In this document: in pieces, positions 4,726 through 5,045 of the stretch
Layout: each line of letters starts with the position of its first letter
Numbering within the stretch: the first letter of the stretch is position 1
Source of the DNA: Clostridiaceae bacterium
GTDB lineage: Bacteria; Bacillota; Clostridia; DSM-8532
Assembly: GCA_012727625.1 (NCBI GenBank)
Contig: JAAYGP010000245.1
Coordinates: 1 to 5,045 of the forward strand
Direction: 5' to 3'
DNA length: 5,045 nucleotides
The notes under the pieces: generated by a model
What the model saw: the letters and a program-made list of their open reading frames with translations, nothing else
Told to the model about the DNA's origin: nothing
The model's database searches: none
Translations under genes and position numbers: made by a program

Positions 4726-5045
4726 ATGAAAAATTATGACACTCTGATCATAGGTCCTGTTTCGTTGGATTGCAATATTGATCATCTTGAAAACAGTCGT
4801 CATGAGTTTGGCGGAGCAGTTGTACAGTCGGGGTTTGCTGCCTCCAAATCAGGCCACATGGCAGCTGTTTTTACAAAGTTCAATCCCCGTGATGCCGGCG
4901 TTGAAGATTTTTTTAAAGACCTTAAAGCGGATGTTTTCTGGAAAGAGTCTGCAAAAACAACATCAATACGAAACAAATACTTCACTGCAGACAAGGAAAA
5001 AAGGGAATGCAGGGCACTGAGTATTTGTGATCCGTTTATGCCGGA
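4726..5045 (+). CDS. iolK: PfkB-family sugar kinase, N-terminal part (IolK/TM0415-like)
   Basis: The frame runs off the right edge after 106 codons, so only the N-terminal third of a ~290-residue kinase is seen. It matches PfkB/ribokinase-fold kinases: the first strand and GPVSLD (10-15), where Asp15 corresponds to the substrate-binding Asp of ribokinase, then GGAVVQSG (29-36) in place of the usual glycine pair, and TTSIRNKY, a typical strand of the lid region. DPFMP at the edge resembles the start of the ADP/substrate-proximal strand. The ATP-site GAGD motif lies beyond the window. GGAAGGA (4711-4717) is 8 nt from the ATG. The same position after iolG is held by TM0415 in T. maritima, where an inositol kinase role was proposed. 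The substrate cannot be read from the sequence; the later pathway also needs a 2-keto-3-deoxygluconate kinase. Confidence 0.8.
   Translation, partial: MKNYDTLIIGPVSLDCNIDHLENSRHEFGGAVVQSGFAASKSGHMAAVFTKFNPRDAGVEDFFKDLKADVFWKESAKTTSIRNKYFTADKEKRECRALSICDPFMP

Overview
The window looks like a chromosomal piece of a low- to mid-GC Firmicute, most likely an anaerobic member of the Clostridia. This is inferred from AT-rich intergenic DNA, strong AGGAGG-type ribosome binding sites, consensus sigma-A promoters and a GTG start. All real genes read on the + strand. No tRNA, rRNA, CRISPR array or transposase is visible.

The genes form a carbohydrate-catabolism locus best read as the Thermotoga-type (IolG-IolM-IolN) myo-inositol pathway. 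From the left there are the last 59 codons of a LacI-family repressor (1-180), a regulatory gap with a promoter and two palindromic operators (181-540), a zinc-dependent scyllo-inosose 3-dehydrogenase iolM (541-1740), a creatininase-fold hydrolase iolN (1950-3068), a GFO/IDH/MocA myo-inositol 2-dehydrogenase iolG (3298-4320), and the first 106 codons of a PfkB-family sugar kinase (4726 to the edge). The order iolM-iolN-iolG-PfkB kinase is the same as TM0412-TM0415 of Thermotoga maritima. In the expected route IolG makes scyllo-inosose, IolM oxidises it to a diketo-inositol, and IolN opens the ring to 5-keto-L-gluconate. An epimerase (IolO) would then give D-tagaturonate; it is not in this window and would be expected just downstream. 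No classical iolBCDE gene is present.

Regulation can be read directly. Three near-identical 16-bp operators (shared core GTAAACGT) lie in the iolM promoter spacer, in the iolM 5' leader, and at the start site of a perfect TTGACA-17-TATAAT promoter in front of the kinase gene. They match what the LacI-type repressor encoded upstream would be expected to bind.

The least ordinary part is the intergenic DNA inside the operon (209, 229 and 405 nt, long for a catabolic operon). Each gap can fold into substantial RNA structure. Between iolM and iolN there is a 12-bp GC-rich hairpin whose loop can pair downstream as a pseudoknot, plus an imperfect duplicated segment. Between iolN and iolG there is a branched stem, then an exactly duplicated Shine-Dalgarno module flanking a second stem-loop. 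Between iolG and the kinase gene there is a 234-nt element bounded by a perfect 14-bp inverted repeat, with a second long internal helix and competing pairings. I do not recognise any of these as a known riboswitch or ncRNA family.
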